NCBI GenBank assembly: GCA_002387845.1
Contig: DGLB01000044.1
Span: 1 to 64,000, forward strand
Direction of reading: 5' to 3'
Length of the DNA: 64,000 bases
Source of the DNA: Stenotrophomonas maltophilia
Lineage (GTDB): Bacteria; Pseudomonadota; Gammaproteobacteria; Xanthomonadales; Xanthomonadaceae
A model generated the notes under the pieces. The model was not told the DNA's origin, searched no databases, and saw nothing but the letters and a program-made list of their open reading frames with translations. A program made the translations under genes and the position numbers. Positions within the stretch are counted from its first letter, which is position 1. Each line of letters opens with the position of its first letter. Below, in pieces: positions 7,151-15,906 of the stretch.

Positions 7151-8298
7151 CAGAGCACCTTCAAGCGTTCAATGGCGGCGTCCATGGTTGCGTCGTTCTT
7201 GGCAAAGCACAGGCGCACCAGGCGCTGGCCTTCCGGCGCGGTTTCATAGAACGGCGACAGCGGAATGGCCGCCACGCCCTTCTCAATGGTCAGCCACTTC
7301 ACGAATTCGTGGTCCGGCAGGTCGCTGATATCCGAATAGTCCACCAGCTGAAAGTAACCACCCGGCACCGGCAGCGGCTTCAGGCGGGTGCCGAGCAGCT
7401 GCTCGCGGAAGCGGTCGCGCTTGGCCTGGTAGAACGCACCCAGTTCCAGGTGGTGTTCGGGTTCGTCGCGGATCATCGCGGCGAAGCCGTACTGGGCCGG
7501 GCCGAAGCTGGTGAAGGTGTTGTACTGGTGCACCTTGCGGAACTCGGCGGTCAGCAACGGCGGGGCCACTGCGTAGCCGATCTTCCAGCCGGTGCAGTGA
7601 TAGGTTTTGCCGAAGCTGGAAATGACGAAGGTGCGCTCGCGCAGTTCCGGATAGCGCAGTGCGGATTCGTGGCGGCGGCCGTCATAGATGATGTGTTCGT
7701 ACACTTCATCGGAAATGAGATAGATGCCGGTGCCACGCAGCACGTCGCAAAGAGCCTGCATGTCGGCTTCGGTGAGCATGGCACCGGAGGGGTTGTGCGG
7801 GGTGTTGACCATCAGCAGGCGGGTGCGCGGGGTGATGGCGGCACGCACGCGGTCCCAGTCGACGGCGAAGGTGTTCGGGTCCAGCGGCACGTGCACCGCG
7901 CGCGCTCCAGCCAGATCGATGGCCGGTTCGTAGCAGTCATAGGCCGGGTCGAGGACGATGACTTCCTCGCCGGGGCGGACCACGGCGTGGATGGCATTGA
8001 AGATGGCCTCGGTGGCCCCGCTGGTGACGGTGATTTCAGTGTCGGGATTGACCTGCGCACCGTACAGATCGAGCGACTTCTGCGCGATGGCCTGGCGCAG
8101 CGGGGCGACGCCGGTCATCGGCGGGTACTGGTTCAGGCCTTCGTGCATGGCCTTCACGGTCTCATCGATGAGTCGCTGCGGCGCGGAGAAATCCGGGAAC
8201 CCCTGGCCCAGGTTGACGGCGCCGTGCTCGGCGGCGAGCTGGGACATCACGGTGAAGATGGTGGTGCCCACCTTGGGCAGCTTGGTCTGCGGGTTCAT
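7150..8298 (-). CDS. PLP-dependent aminotransferase, YbdL/KAT type (methionine-keto acid transaminase)
   Basis: About 382 residues from MNPQTKLPKVGTTIFTVMSQ; MYM two codons earlier (8304) is also possible. It is a fold-type I class I/II aminotransferase: N-terminal LGQGFPDF, the PLP-binding region TSGATEAI and NTPHNPSG, ISDEVYEH, Schiff-base Lys in SFGKTYHCTGWKIGY (about residue 238), and C-terminal Arg in VRLCFAKND. The GQGFPDF/GWKIGYA combination fits the YbdL/kynurenine-oxoglutarate aminotransferase group, which prefers methionine and aromatic substrates. The one-base overlap with an omega-amidase gene supports a methionine salvage role. Its 5' end is divergent from ccmA across only about 65 bp. 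Confidence 0.85.
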   Translation of the reverse strand: MNPQTKLPKVGTTIFTVMSQLAAEHGAVNLGQGFPDFSAPQRLIDETVKAMHEGLNQYPPMTGVAPLRQAIAQKSLDLYGAQVNPDTEITVTSGATEAIFNAIHAVVRPGEEVIVLDPAYDCYEPAIDLAGARAVHVPLDPNTFAVDWDRVRAAITPRTRLLMVNTPHNPSGAMLTEADMQALCDVLRGTGIYLISDEVYEHIIYDGRRHESALRYPELRERTFVISSFGKTYHCTGWKIGYAVAPPLLTAEFRKVHQYNTFTSFGPAQYGFAAMIRDEPEHHLELGAFYQAKRDRFREQLLGTRLKPLPVPGGYFQLVDYSDISDLPDHEFVKWLTIEKGVAAIPLSPFYETAPEGQRLVRLCFAKNDATMDAAIERLKVL

Positions 8299-8365
8299 GT
8301 ACATCCAGCACGTGGGGCAAGAGACCTTGAAGTGTAAGGGATCGGATCCCGCTACACTTCCCCGC

Positions 8366-9025
8366 ATGCATAACACCCCGAATACCCCTCCGTTGCTGTC
8401 CGCACGGGGCCTCGCCTTCAACCGCAACGATGAACCGGTGTTCGGGCCGCTGGACCTGCAGGTGGATGCCGGCGAGGCGCTGCTGGTGCAGGGTGGCAAC
8501 GGGGCCGGCAAGACCACCCTGCTGCGGGTGCTGGCCGGGCTGCTGCGGCCGTCGGCCGGGCAGATCCAGATTGACGGCAAGCCGGCCGGCCGCCGTGAAC
8601 GCGCCCAGTTCGTGTCCTACCTGAGCCACCTGCCGGCGCTGAAGAGCGACCTGGACACGCTGGAGAACCTGAACTTCCTGTGTGGCCTGCACGGCCGCCG
8701 CACCCGCCAGATGCCCGGCAATGCCTTGGCGATCGTGGGTCTGGCCGGCTACGAGGACACCCTGGTGCGGCAGCTCTCGGCCGGGCAGAAGCGGCGGCTG
8801 GCGCTGGCCCGCATCTGGCTCTCGCCCGCGCCGTTGTGGCTGCTGGACGAGCCCTACGCCAACCTGGACCTGGACGGCATCAATCTGGTCAACCGGATGA
8901 TCTCCGCGCACCTGCGCGCCGGTGGGGCCGCGCTGGTAACCACGCACGGAGCCTATGCCGCGCCGCCGGTGCGGACGCGGTTGATCGAGTTGTCGGACAC
9001 GGCCGTTCCGGAAGGTGTCGCATGA
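8366..9025 (+). CDS. ccmA: CcmA, ATPase of the heme exporter for cytochrome c maturation
   Basis: A 219-residue ABC ATPase: Walker A GGNGAGKTT (about 42), signature LSAGQKRRLALAR (about 142), Walker B PLWLLDEPYANLD (about 159) and H-loop VTTHG. The short length and the YANLD form after Walker B are usual for CcmA. It powers release of holo-CcmE from the CcmABCDE complex at the inner membrane. It is the first gene of a nine-gene operon and overlaps ccmB by ATGA. The ATG at 8366 gives the standard N-terminus (LLSARGLAFNR). Confidence 0.95.
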   Translation: MHNTPNTPPLLSARGLAFNRNDEPVFGPLDLQVDAGEALLVQGGNGAGKTTLLRVLAGLLRPSAGQIQIDGKPAGRRERAQFVSYLSHLPALKSDLDTLENLNFLCGLHGRRTRQMPGNALAIVGLAGYEDTLVRQLSAGQKRRLALARIWLSPAPLWLLDEPYANLDLDGINLVNRMISAHLRAGGAALVTTHGAYAAPPVRTRLIELSDTAVPEGVA

Positions 9026-9717
9026 TCGCCCCCGGCACCGAACCCGGCCTGTGGCAGACCGGCCGCGCCCTGGTCGTGCGCGACCTGCGCCTGCTCTGGC
9101 GGCGACGCGGCGATGCCCTGCAGCCGGTGCTGTTCGCCCTGCTGGTGGTGGTGCTGTTTGCACTGGCTCTGGGCCGCAACCCACCGGTGATGGCCGAGGT
9201 GGCCGCCGCCGTGCTGTGGCTGGCGGTGCTGCTGGCCGGGCAGCTGGCGCTGGACACCCTGTTCCGCAGCGATGCCGAAGATGGCTCGCTGGAACAATGG
9301 CTGCTCGCGCCGGTGCCGTTGGCCTGGCTGGTCGCGGTGCGCGTAGGCGTGCACTGGGCCACGACGGCCCTGCCGATGATCGTGCTGGCCCCGCTGCTGG
9401 CGGAAATGCTGCATCTGCCACATGACCAGCTGCCGTTGTTGCTGGCATCGTTGCTGCTGGGTACCCCGCTGCTCAGCCTGATCGGCGGCGTGGTGGCCGC
9501 GCTGACCGTCAGCATCCGGCGCTCTGGTATTCTCGTGGCGTTGCTGGCATTGCCGCTGTATGTACCGGTGCTGGTGTTTGGTGCCGGCAGTGTCGGTGCC
9601 GCCGCACGCGGGCAGGATCCCGTGGGCGCGCTGCTGCTGCTGGCCGCTGGGCTGGTGGTGGCGCTGGTGCTGGCCCCGTTGGCGACGGCGGCGGCGATAC
9701 GGATATCGTTGAGTTGA
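9022..9717 (+). CDS. ccmB: CcmB, membrane subunit of the cytochrome c maturation ABC exporter
   Basis: A 231-residue integral membrane protein with about six hydrophobic segments. RDLRLLWRRRGDALQPVLF at the N-terminus and DTLFRSDAEDGSLEQWLLAP after the second helix are characteristic CcmB motifs. It partners with CcmA and CcmC. The start overlaps the ccmA stop (ATGA), indicating translational coupling. A REP and about 130 bp separate it from ccmC, the only sizeable gap in the operon. Confidence 0.95.
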   Translation: MIAPGTEPGLWQTGRALVVRDLRLLWRRRGDALQPVLFALLVVVLFALALGRNPPVMAEVAAAVLWLAVLLAGQLALDTLFRSDAEDGSLEQWLLAPVPLAWLVAVRVGVHWATTALPMIVLAPLLAEMLHLPHDQLPLLLASLLLGTPLLSLIGGVVAALTVSIRRSGILVALLALPLYVPVLVFGAGSVGAAARGQDPVGALLLLAAGLVVALVLAPLATAAAIRISLS

Positions 9718-9738
9718 CGCCCGAAGTGAGTGGGTCGT

Positions 9739-9761
9739 GGACACGCATGGCGTGTCCCTAC
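9739..9761. repeat. GTAG REP (minus orientation) inside the ccm operon
   Basis: GGACACGC-at-GGCGTGTCC followed by CTAC, within the 130-bp gap between ccmB and ccmC. A REP inside an operon can moderate downstream expression through RNA stability, which is inference here. Confidence 0.75.
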
Positions 9762-9847
9762 GGTCCGGGTTCCACCACCGTGCCATGTGATGTTCGTTAT
9801 TCCGTGTTTCGCAGGTTCATTGCCCTTTGTTGGATAGCCGCCGCTGC

Positions 9848-10615
9848 ATGAACTCTTTGACCCGCTGGTTCCACCAACTCGGTTCACCGCCCACGTTCGA
9901 CCGCTTCAGCGCGCGCTGGTCGCGCGTGTTCTACGTGGCCGCCGTGCCGGTGCTGCTGATCGGGCTGTGGCAGGGGCTGTTCGTGGTGCCGGCCGAAGCC
10001 AAGCAGCTGGACGCCTTCCGCATCATCTACATCCACGTGCCCAGCGCATGGATGAGCCTGTTCGTGTTCGCCCTGATGGCCTTCTACGCGGCCATCGCGC
10101 TGATCTGGCGGATCAAGATCTGCGAGATCCTGGCCATGGCCTGCGCGCCCATGGGCGCGGGCTTCACCCTCATCACCCTGCTCACCGGCAGCATCTGGGG
10201 CAAAAGCACCTGGGGTACCTGGTGGGACTGGGACCCGCGCATGACCAGCGAACTGGTGCTGCTGTTCCTGTATCTGGGCGTGATCGGCCTGTACCAGGCC
10301 ATCGAAGACCGCCGCAGCGCCGCGCGCGCGGCCGGGCTGCTGGCCATTGTCGGCGTCAGCCTGCTGCCGGTCATCCGCTACTCGGTGGACTGGTGGGGCG
10401 GCCTGCACCAGCGCCAGTCCATCAATGTGTTCGGCGACAACGCCGTGCGCGACCAGCTGATCGCCCCGCTGTGGTGGATGGTGGTCGCGACCAAACTGTG
10501 GTTCGCCGGCTCGCTGCTGGCCAAGGCCCGCGCCGACAATCTCAGCCGCGAGGCCGGCAAGGCGTGGGTGGCCGAGCGTTTCGGCACCCCAACCGCGCCG
10601 GAGGCCACCCGATGA
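9848..10615 (+). CDS. ccmC: CcmC, heme handling protein of cytochrome c maturation
   Basis: 255 residues from the ATG at 9848; an upstream TTG at 9827 is possible but less likely. It is a six-helix membrane protein with the tryptophan-rich WWD motif WGTWWDWDPRMTSELV (about residue 120) that presents heme, and His in YIHVPSAWMS (about 60) as axial ligand. CcmC delivers heme to CcmE. It ends overlapping ccmD by ATGA. Confidence 0.95.
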   Translation: MNSLTRWFHQLGSPPTFDRFSARWSRVFYVAAVPVLLIGLWQGLFVVPAEAKQLDAFRIIYIHVPSAWMSLFVFALMAFYAAIALIWRIKICEILAMACAPMGAGFTLITLLTGSIWGKSTWGTWWDWDPRMTSELVLLFLYLGVIGLYQAIEDRRSAARAAGLLAIVGVSLLPVIRYSVDWWGGLHQRQSINVFGDNAVRDQLIAPLWWMVVATKLWFAGSLLAKARADNLSREAGKAWVAERFGTPTAPEATR

Positions 10616-10803
10616 CCCACGTTCCGTTTCTGATCGCCGCGTTTTCGGTGTTCGTGCTGGTGCTCGCGGCCGATGCGCTGGGTTCGTGGCTGCGCCTGCG
10701 CAGCGCACAACGCACCGCGCTACGCCGGCAGGAGCGCCTGCGCGCGCGTAATGCCGCCACATCCGCTGCAGACGTCGACATTGCACCGGAGCCGACCCGG
10801 TGA
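10612..10803 (+). CDS. ccmD: CcmD, small membrane protein of the heme exporter
   Basis: A 63-residue protein with one N-terminal membrane helix (FLIAAFSVFVLVLAADAL) and an Arg-rich cytoplasmic tail (RSAQRTALRRQERLRAR), the standard CcmD layout. It helps release holo-CcmE from the CcmABC complex. It is translationally coupled to both neighbours (ATGA with ccmC, GTGA with ccmE). Confidence 0.9.
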   Translation: MTHVPFLIAAFSVFVLVLAADALGSWLRLRSAQRTALRRQERLRARNAATSAADVDIAPEPTR

Positions 10804-11261
10804 CCCCGGTCCAGCGTCGTCGCATGGTGTGGGTGCTGATGCTGCTGCTGGCCGGCGGCCTGGCCACCACGCTGGTGGCCTTCGCCCTGCAGCGCAATAT
10901 CGCCTACCTCTACACCCCGTCCGAAGTGCTGCGCGGCGACCCCGGCGCGCAGGACCGCTTCCGCCTCGGCGGCATGGTGGTGAAAGGCTCGTTCCAGCGC
11001 GCGGACGGCTCGCTGGACGCGCACTTCGTGGTCACCGACGGCGACGCCACCCTGCCCGTGACCACCTCGCGCATGCTGCCGGACATGTTTGCCGAAGGCA
11101 CCGCCGTGGTCGCCAGCGGCCGCCTGGAAAACGGGCGCTTCATCGCCGACGAAGTGCTGGCCAAGCACGACGAGAACTACGTGCCCAAGGAAGTGGCCGA
11201 CAAGATGGGCAAGGCGCACAGCAAGCACGACGTGCCGGTGCCGGCCGTGGAGGCACGCTGA
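10800..11261 (+). CDS. ccmE: CcmE, periplasmic heme chaperone
   Basis: 153 residues from a GTG start that overlaps the ccmD stop. One N-terminal membrane anchor is followed by the OB-fold periplasmic domain (FRLGGMVVKGS, VTDGDATLPV) and the heme-binding segment VLAKHDENYVP. The His of that segment (about residue 126) covalently holds heme before transfer to CcmF. The C-terminal tail is short and charged. Confidence 0.95.
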   Translation: MTPVQRRRMVWVLMLLLAGGLATTLVAFALQRNIAYLYTPSEVLRGDPGAQDRFRLGGMVVKGSFQRADGSLDAHFVVTDGDATLPVTTSRMLPDMFAEGTAVVASGRLENGRFIADEVLAKHDENYVPKEVADKMGKAHSKHDVPVPAVEAR

Positions 11262-13214
11262 GTGTTGCCTGAGCTGGGGCAGATCCTGCTGGCCTGCGCA
11301 CTGCTCGCCGCCCTGTTGCAGACCGTATTGCCGCTGTGGGGCGCGCAACGCCAGCGCGGCGCGTGGATGGCGGTGGCGCGCCCGGCTGCGTTCGCGCAGC
11401 TGATGGCGCTGATCGGGGCATTCGCGGTGCTCACCGCCGCTTTCGTGCAGCAGGACTTCTCGGTGCGCTATGTCGCCGAGAACTCCAACACCCTGTTGCC
11501 CTTGGCCTACCGCTACTCGGCGGTATGGGGCGCGCACGAAGGCTCGCTGCTGCTGTGGGTGCTGGTGCTGGCCCTGTGGGGCGGCGCGGTGGCGCTGGGC
11601 TCCCGGCATCTGCCCGACACCGTGCGCGCCCGCGTGCTGGGGGTGATGGGCCTGGTCAGCCTGGGCTTCATCGCCTTCCTGTTCTTCACCTCCAATCCAT
11701 TCGCGCGTCTGCTGCCCGCGCCGCTGGAAGGACGCGACCTCAATCCGCTGCTGCAGGACCCGGGCCTCATCATCCACCCGCCAATGCTGTACATCGGCTA
11801 CGTCGGCTTCACCGTGCCGTTCGCCTTCGCCATCGCCGCCCTGCTCGACGGTCGCGTGGATGCGCGCTGGCTGCGCTGGACCCGGCCGTGGACCAATGTG
11901 GCCTGGGGCTTTCTCACCCTCGGCATCGCGTTGGGCAGCTGGTGGGCCTATTACGAGCTGGGCTGGGGCGGCTGGTGGTTCTGGGACCCGGTGGAAAACG
12001 CCAGCTTCATGCCGTGGCTGGCCGGCGCGGCCCTGATCCATTCGCAGGCCGTCACCGAAAAGCGTGGCAGCTTCGCCAGCTGGACCCTGCTGCTGGCCAT
12101 CGCCGCCTTCGCACTCTCCCTGCTCGGCGCGTTCCTGGTGCGCTCGGGCGTGCTCACCAGCGTGCATTCGTTCGCCGCCGATCCGGCGCGCGGGGCGTTC
12201 ATCCTGGTGTTCCTTGCCCTCGTGGTGGGTGCCGCCCTGCTGCTGTATGCACTGCGTGCCGGCGCGCTGGGCAGCGACGACCCGCGTCGCGGCTTCCTTG
12301 CCACCTCGCGCGAAACCCTGCTGCTGGCCAACAACCTGCTGCTGGCCAGCGCGTGCGCCATGGTGCTGCTGGGCACGTTGTACCCGCTGCTGGCCGATGC
12401 GCTGGGGCTGGGCAAAGTGTCGGTGGGCCCGCCCTACTTCGGCACCCTGTTCCTGCTGCTGATGGCCCCGCTGGTGCTGCTGCTGCCGTTCGGTCCGCTG
12501 GTGAACTGGCAGCGCGACCAGGCCTCGCGCCGGCTCGCGCTGCTCGCACCGTGGGCAGTGTTCGCGCTGCTGCTGGGCGTCATCGCCTACTTCATGGCCC
12601 CGCAGGGCAAGCTCAAGACCGCCGCCGGCATTGCCGCTGCCGCCTGGGTCACCTTCGGCACCGCGCGCTTTGTCTGGACCCGCCTGCGTGGCAATGGCCG
12701 CTTCACCGCGGAGATGGTCGGCATGCTGCTGGGCCACTTCGGCGTGGCCGTGTTCCTGGTCGGCGCGTTGCTGGTGGAGGCGCTCAACGTGCAGCGCGAA
12801 GTGGCCGCTGCGCCCGGCCAGCGCATCGAGATCGGCCGCTACGCGTTGCAGTTCGAAGGCGTGGACCATCAACAGGGGCCGAACTACGTGGCCGACCGCG
12901 GCCATGTGCGCGTGTTCGACGGTGCACGTGAGCTGGCCCTGCTGCATCCGGAAAAGCGCGCGTATGCCAGCGGCGGCCAGGTGATGACCGAAGCCGGCAT
13001 CCATGCGCGCATTCAAGGCGATGTGTACGTGGCATTGGGGGAGCCACTGGGCAACAATGCCTGGGCGCTGCGCGTGCACATCAAGCCCTTCGTCCGCTGG
13101 ATCTGGCTGGGTGCACTGCTGATGGCGCTGGGCGGGTTCATCACCGCCGCCGACCGCCGCTTTCGTACCCCGCGTGCCGCGCACGACCCGCATGCCCCAG
13201 GAGTTTCCCCGTGA
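11262..13214 (+). CDS. ccmF: CcmF, heme lyase of cytochrome c maturation
   Basis: A 650-residue polytopic membrane protein starting at a GTG directly after the ccmE stop. It shows the CcmF signatures: YSAVWGAHEGSLLLWVL, NPLLQDPGLIIHPPMLYIGY (heme-ligand His) and the WWD motif WGGWWFWDPVENASFMPWL. A periplasmic domain precedes the last helix. CcmF takes heme from CcmE and attaches it to reduced CXXCH apocytochromes together with CcmH/CcmI. Length is normal for the family. Confidence 0.97.
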   Translation: MLPELGQILLACALLAALLQTVLPLWGAQRQRGAWMAVARPAAFAQLMALIGAFAVLTAAFVQQDFSVRYVAENSNTLLPLAYRYSAVWGAHEGSLLLWVLVLALWGGAVALGSRHLPDTVRARVLGVMGLVSLGFIAFLFFTSNPFARLLPAPLEGRDLNPLLQDPGLIIHPPMLYIGYVGFTVPFAFAIAALLDGRVDARWLRWTRPWTNVAWGFLTLGIALGSWWAYYELGWGGWWFWDPVENASFMPWLAGAALIHSQAVTEKRGSFASWTLLLAIAAFALSLLGAFLVRSGVLTSVHSFAADPARGAFILVFLALVVGAALLLYALRAGALGSDDPRRGFLATSRETLLLANNLLLASACAMVLLGTLYPLLADALGLGKVSVGPPYFGTLFLLLMAPLVLLLPFGPLVNWQRDQASRRLALLAPWAVFALLLGVIAYFMAPQGKLKTAAGIAAAAWVTFGTARFVWTRLRGNGRFTAEMVGMLLGHFGVAVFLVGALLVEALNVQREVAAAPGQRIEIGRYALQFEGVDHQQGPNYVADRGHVRVFDGARELALLHPEKRAYASGGQVMTEAGIHARIQGDVYVALGEPLGNNAWALRVHIKPFVRWIWLGALLMALGGFITAADRRFRTPRAAHDPHAPGVSP

Positions 13215-13822
13215 ATGACCCCCGCCCCGCCTCCCGCCCGATTCCGCCCATCGCCATCGTCATCGGCGTGCTGTTCTTCTTCGGGCTGCTCGGGTTGATG
13301 GTGTACGGGGTGATGAAATCCGGCGCGCCGGACCGCGACATCCTGCCGTCGGCGCTGATCGGCAAGCCGGCACCGGCGTTTTCGCTGCCCATCCTGCATG
13401 ACCCGGACACCAAGGTCAGCAGCGACGAACTGCGCGGTGCGCCCTATGTGCTGAACGTGTGGGGCAGCTGGTGCGCGGCCTGCCGCGAGGAACACCCGGT
13501 GCTGACTCGCTTTGCCGAAACCAAGCGCGTGCGCGTGATCGGCTACAACTGGAAGGACGAACCGGCCGACGCACTGCGCTGGCTGGAAACGCTGGGCAAT
13601 CCGTTCGTGCTGGTGCTGGCCGACCTTGAGGGCCGCACCGCCATCGACTGGGGGGTGACCGCCGCCCCGGAAACCTTCCTGGTGGACGCCAGTGGCGTGG
13701 TGCGCTGGAAGTACAGCGGCGCGCTCACCCAGCGCGTGATCGACACCCAGCTGCTGCCCGAGCTGGACAAACTGGAGCGTGTGCATGCGCAGCCTTCTGC
13801 TACGCCGCCGCCGGCCGAGTAA
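13211..13822 (+). CDS. ccmG: CcmG/DsbE, periplasmic thiol-disulfide reductase
   Basis: 203 residues from a GTG overlapping the ccmF stop. An N-terminal membrane anchor (IAIVIGVLFFFGLLGLMVYG) leads to a thioredoxin-like domain with the active site WGSWCAACREEHPVL (Cys pair about residues 93 and 96), the YNWKDEP loop and the cis-Pro region GVTAAPETFLVD. It keeps apocytochrome heme-binding cysteines reduced. The last 38 nt overlap ccmH if the ATG at 13785 is used. Confidence 0.95.
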   Translation: MNDPRPASRPIPPIAIVIGVLFFFGLLGLMVYGVMKSGAPDRDILPSALIGKPAPAFSLPILHDPDTKVSSDELRGAPYVLNVWGSWCAACREEHPVLTRFAETKRVRVIGYNWKDEPADALRWLETLGNPFVLVLADLEGRTAIDWGVTAAPETFLVDASGVVRWKYSGALTQRVIDTQLLPELDKLERVHAQPSATPPPAE

Positions 13823-14312
13823 GCCGCGCGCTGCGCGCCGCACGATCGAAGCGCTTGCGCTGCCGGCGATGCGCGTGCACATGGGCGCCCTGTTGTGGGC
13901 GTGGCTGCTGATACCCGTGCTTGCGTTCGCGCAGGCGGTGTCCGACCCGACCCCGCTGCAGTATCGCGACGCCACCGAAGAGGCGCGCTTCCATGCGCTG
14001 GCCGCCGAGCTGCGCTGCGTGCAATGCCAGAACCAGTCACTGGCCGATTCCAATGCGCAGATCGCGCATGACCTGCGCCGTGAAGTGCTCACGCTGATGC
14101 AGCAGGGCCGCAGCGATGCGGAGATCAAGCAGTTCCTGGTCGAGCGCTACGGCGAATTCGTGCTGTACCGCCCGGCGATGGACGCGCGCAACAGCCTGCT
14201 CTGGTTCGGCCCACTGGCCGTGCTGGTGATCGGGGCAGGCACGCTGGTGTGGGTGGTGCGGCGTCGCAGCCGCAGCGTGCAGCCGATCAATGACAGCGAG
14301 GAACGCTGGTGA
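13785..14312 (+). CDS. ccmH: CcmH, apocytochrome thiol oxidoreductase subunit
   Basis: 175 residues from the ATG at 13785, which has GGAG 7 nt upstream. A start at 13869 (MRVHMGALLWAWLLIPVL) would give a more ordinary signal peptide but has no visible ribosome binding site. The mature domain has the CcmH motif ELRCVQCQNQSLADSNAQIA with its CXXC pair, DLRREVLTLMQQGRSDAEI and VERYGEFVLYRP, then a C-terminal membrane helix. It works with CcmG and CcmF in heme ligation. Confidence 0.92.
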   Translation: MRSLLLRRRRPSKPRAARRTIEALALPAMRVHMGALLWAWLLIPVLAFAQAVSDPTPLQYRDATEEARFHALAAELRCVQCQNQSLADSNAQIAHDLRREVLTLMQQGRSDAEIKQFLVERYGEFVLYRPAMDARNSLLWFGPLAVLVIGAGTLVWVVRRRSRSVQPINDSEERW

Positions 14313-15295
14313 ACGGTTGGCTGATGACCCTCGCTGCCGTCGCGGCCACCGCCATGGCGATCGCCGTGCTGTGGCCGCTGCGCCAGGCCGGCCGGAAGGC
14401 CTTCATCGCCGCCTGCCTGATCATCGGTGTCGCCGGAGCCGCCCTGTATGCGTTGGTGGGCAGCCCGGTGACCCGCACCGATACGCCCACCGAATCGGCC
14501 GATCTCCAGCAGGGCATCCAGGACCTGCAACAAGCCCTCGAACGTGACCCGCAACGGGCGGATGGCTGGGCCTTGTTGGGCCGCTCGCAACTCGCGCTGG
14601 GCCAGCTGACCGAAGCCAGCACCGCTTACGCCCGCGCCGTCGCCCTTGCCCCTGACGAAGCCCCGTTGCTGGTGGAAGCCGCGCAGGCGCGCGCCCAGGG
14701 CCACCCGGCCCGCCAGTTCGACGACACCGCGCTGCAGTGGCTGCGCCACGCGCAGCAGGTGGAGCCACGCAATGAGCGCGCTGGCTGGTTGATCGGTGTC
14801 GCCCTACGCCAGCGCGGCCAGAATGCGGAAGCCGCTGCCACGTGGGAAGCGCTGCTGCCGCAGCTGGAACCGGGCGCTGCCACGGCGTTGCGCGAGCAGA
14901 TCGCGATTGCACGTGGTGCAACTGCGGATGCGCCGGAAGCGGCAACGTCCGCCTCGGCTGGCCTGCAGGTCAGCGTAACCGTGGACCCGGCCCTCGCGAA
15001 AACCCTGCCGGCCGATGCCACGGTGTTCGTGATCGCCCGCCAACCCGGCGGCCCGCCGATGCCGGTGGCGGTGGAGAAGCACGCCTTGCGTGGGCTGCCG
15101 CCGCAGATCACGCTGGATGACGCGGACAGCCCGATGCCTACGGCGAAGTTGTCAGCGCTGCAGGAGGTTGAGGTGTTTGCGCGGATCTCGCGCAGTGGAC
15201 AGGCCAACCGTCAGGAAGGCGACATCGATTCGCCGGTGGTGCGCGTGCAGTTGCCGCATGCGGAAACGTTGAAGCTGGACCTCACCCAGCCGTAG
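14309..15295 (+). CDS. ccmI: CcmI, TPR-containing apocytochrome chaperone
   Basis: 328 residues from a GTG overlapping the ccmH stop. Two N-terminal membrane helices (about 5-20 and 33-52) are followed by TPR-like helices (LEQALERDPQRADGWALLGR-type, then VEPRNERAGWLIGVALRQRG) and a C-terminal beta-rich domain (VSVTVDPALAKTLPADATVF) that resembles the periplasmic domain of NrfG/CcmH2-type proteins. It closes the ccm operon. Its TAG stop lies inside the GTAG head of a REP. Confidence 0.9.
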   Translation: MNGWLMTLAAVAATAMAIAVLWPLRQAGRKAFIAACLIIGVAGAALYALVGSPVTRTDTPTESADLQQGIQDLQQALERDPQRADGWALLGRSQLALGQLTEASTAYARAVALAPDEAPLLVEAAQARAQGHPARQFDDTALQWLRHAQQVEPRNERAGWLIGVALRQRGQNAEAAATWEALLPQLEPGAATALREQIAIARGATADAPEAATSASAGLQVSVTVDPALAKTLPADATVFVIARQPGGPPMPVAVEKHALRGLPPQITLDDADSPMPTAKLSALQEVEVFARISRSGQANRQEGDIDSPVVRVQLPHAETLKLDLTQP

Positions 15296-15313
15296 AGCCA
15301 CGCCCTGCGTGGC
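15292..15313. repeat. GTAG REP overlapping the ccmI stop codon
   Basis: GTAGA then GCCACGC-cct-GCGTGGC. The TAG of the head is the ccmI stop. Confidence 0.8.
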
Positions 15314-15319
15314 ACCGCA

Positions 15320-15787
15320 TCACCCCGTCTCCAACGGCAGCATCAATCCCCGCTTCACCACCCCCAACGCCACGTTCGTGGTGAAGCGCTTCACGTTCGG
15401 GTTCTCGCCCACCATCCGCGCCATCAGGGCGTCGTACGTCTCGGTATCCGGCGCGGCGATGATCAGGATGAAGTCGGCCTCACCGGTCACATAGAACGCC
15501 TGTTGCACATGCACCTGCGACGCCAGCCAGGCACGAAACTGGGCCAGCAGCTCCGGATGCTCGCGTTCCACCTGCACCTGCACCACGAACAGCGTCGGTC
15601 GGCCCACCTGTTTGGGGTCGACCACCGACACATCGCGCACGATCACCCCGGCATCGCGCATCCGCCGCACCCGGCGCTGTACCGCCGAGGCGGACAGCGC
15701 GACCTGCTCGGCCAGCCGCTCGGCGGTCTGCCCGGCGTCTTCCTGCAGCAGGTTGAGTAGCTGGCGGTCGAAGCGGTCCAGGTTCAT
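15320..15787 (-). CDS. Lrp/AsnC-family transcriptional regulator
   Basis: A 155-residue protein. The N-terminal AsnC-type winged helix (LDRFDRQLLNLLQEDAGQTA, LSASAVQRRVRRMRDAGVI) is followed by the RAM ligand-binding domain (FYVTGEADFILIIAAPD). Such proteins form octamers that sense amino acids and usually control nearby amino-acid genes or their own. It is transcribed divergently from the GST gene across about 120 bp. The effector and targets cannot be told from sequence. Confidence 0.9.
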   Translation of the reverse strand: MNLDRFDRQLLNLLQEDAGQTAERLAEQVALSASAVQRRVRRMRDAGVIVRDVSVVDPKQVGRPTLFVVQVQVEREHPELLAQFRAWLASQVHVQQAFYVTGEADFILIIAAPDTETYDALMARMVGENPNVKRFTTNVALGVVKRGLMLPLETG

Positions 15788-15906
15788 GCCGGCATGATAC
15801 CCGCGCCATCGGGCGGAAAAAACGCGGTGCGCCCCACCTGAACGCGGCGGTTCCGCGGGCCCCGACGTTTAGGCTGACGGACCTTCAACGCGGCGTCCAT
15901 GGCCCC

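Noticed and set aside
10542..13193. 883-codon minus-strand open frame opposite ccmD-ccmF
   Set aside because: Composition dominated by His/Gln/Gly/Arg and fully antisense to well-supported ccm genes.
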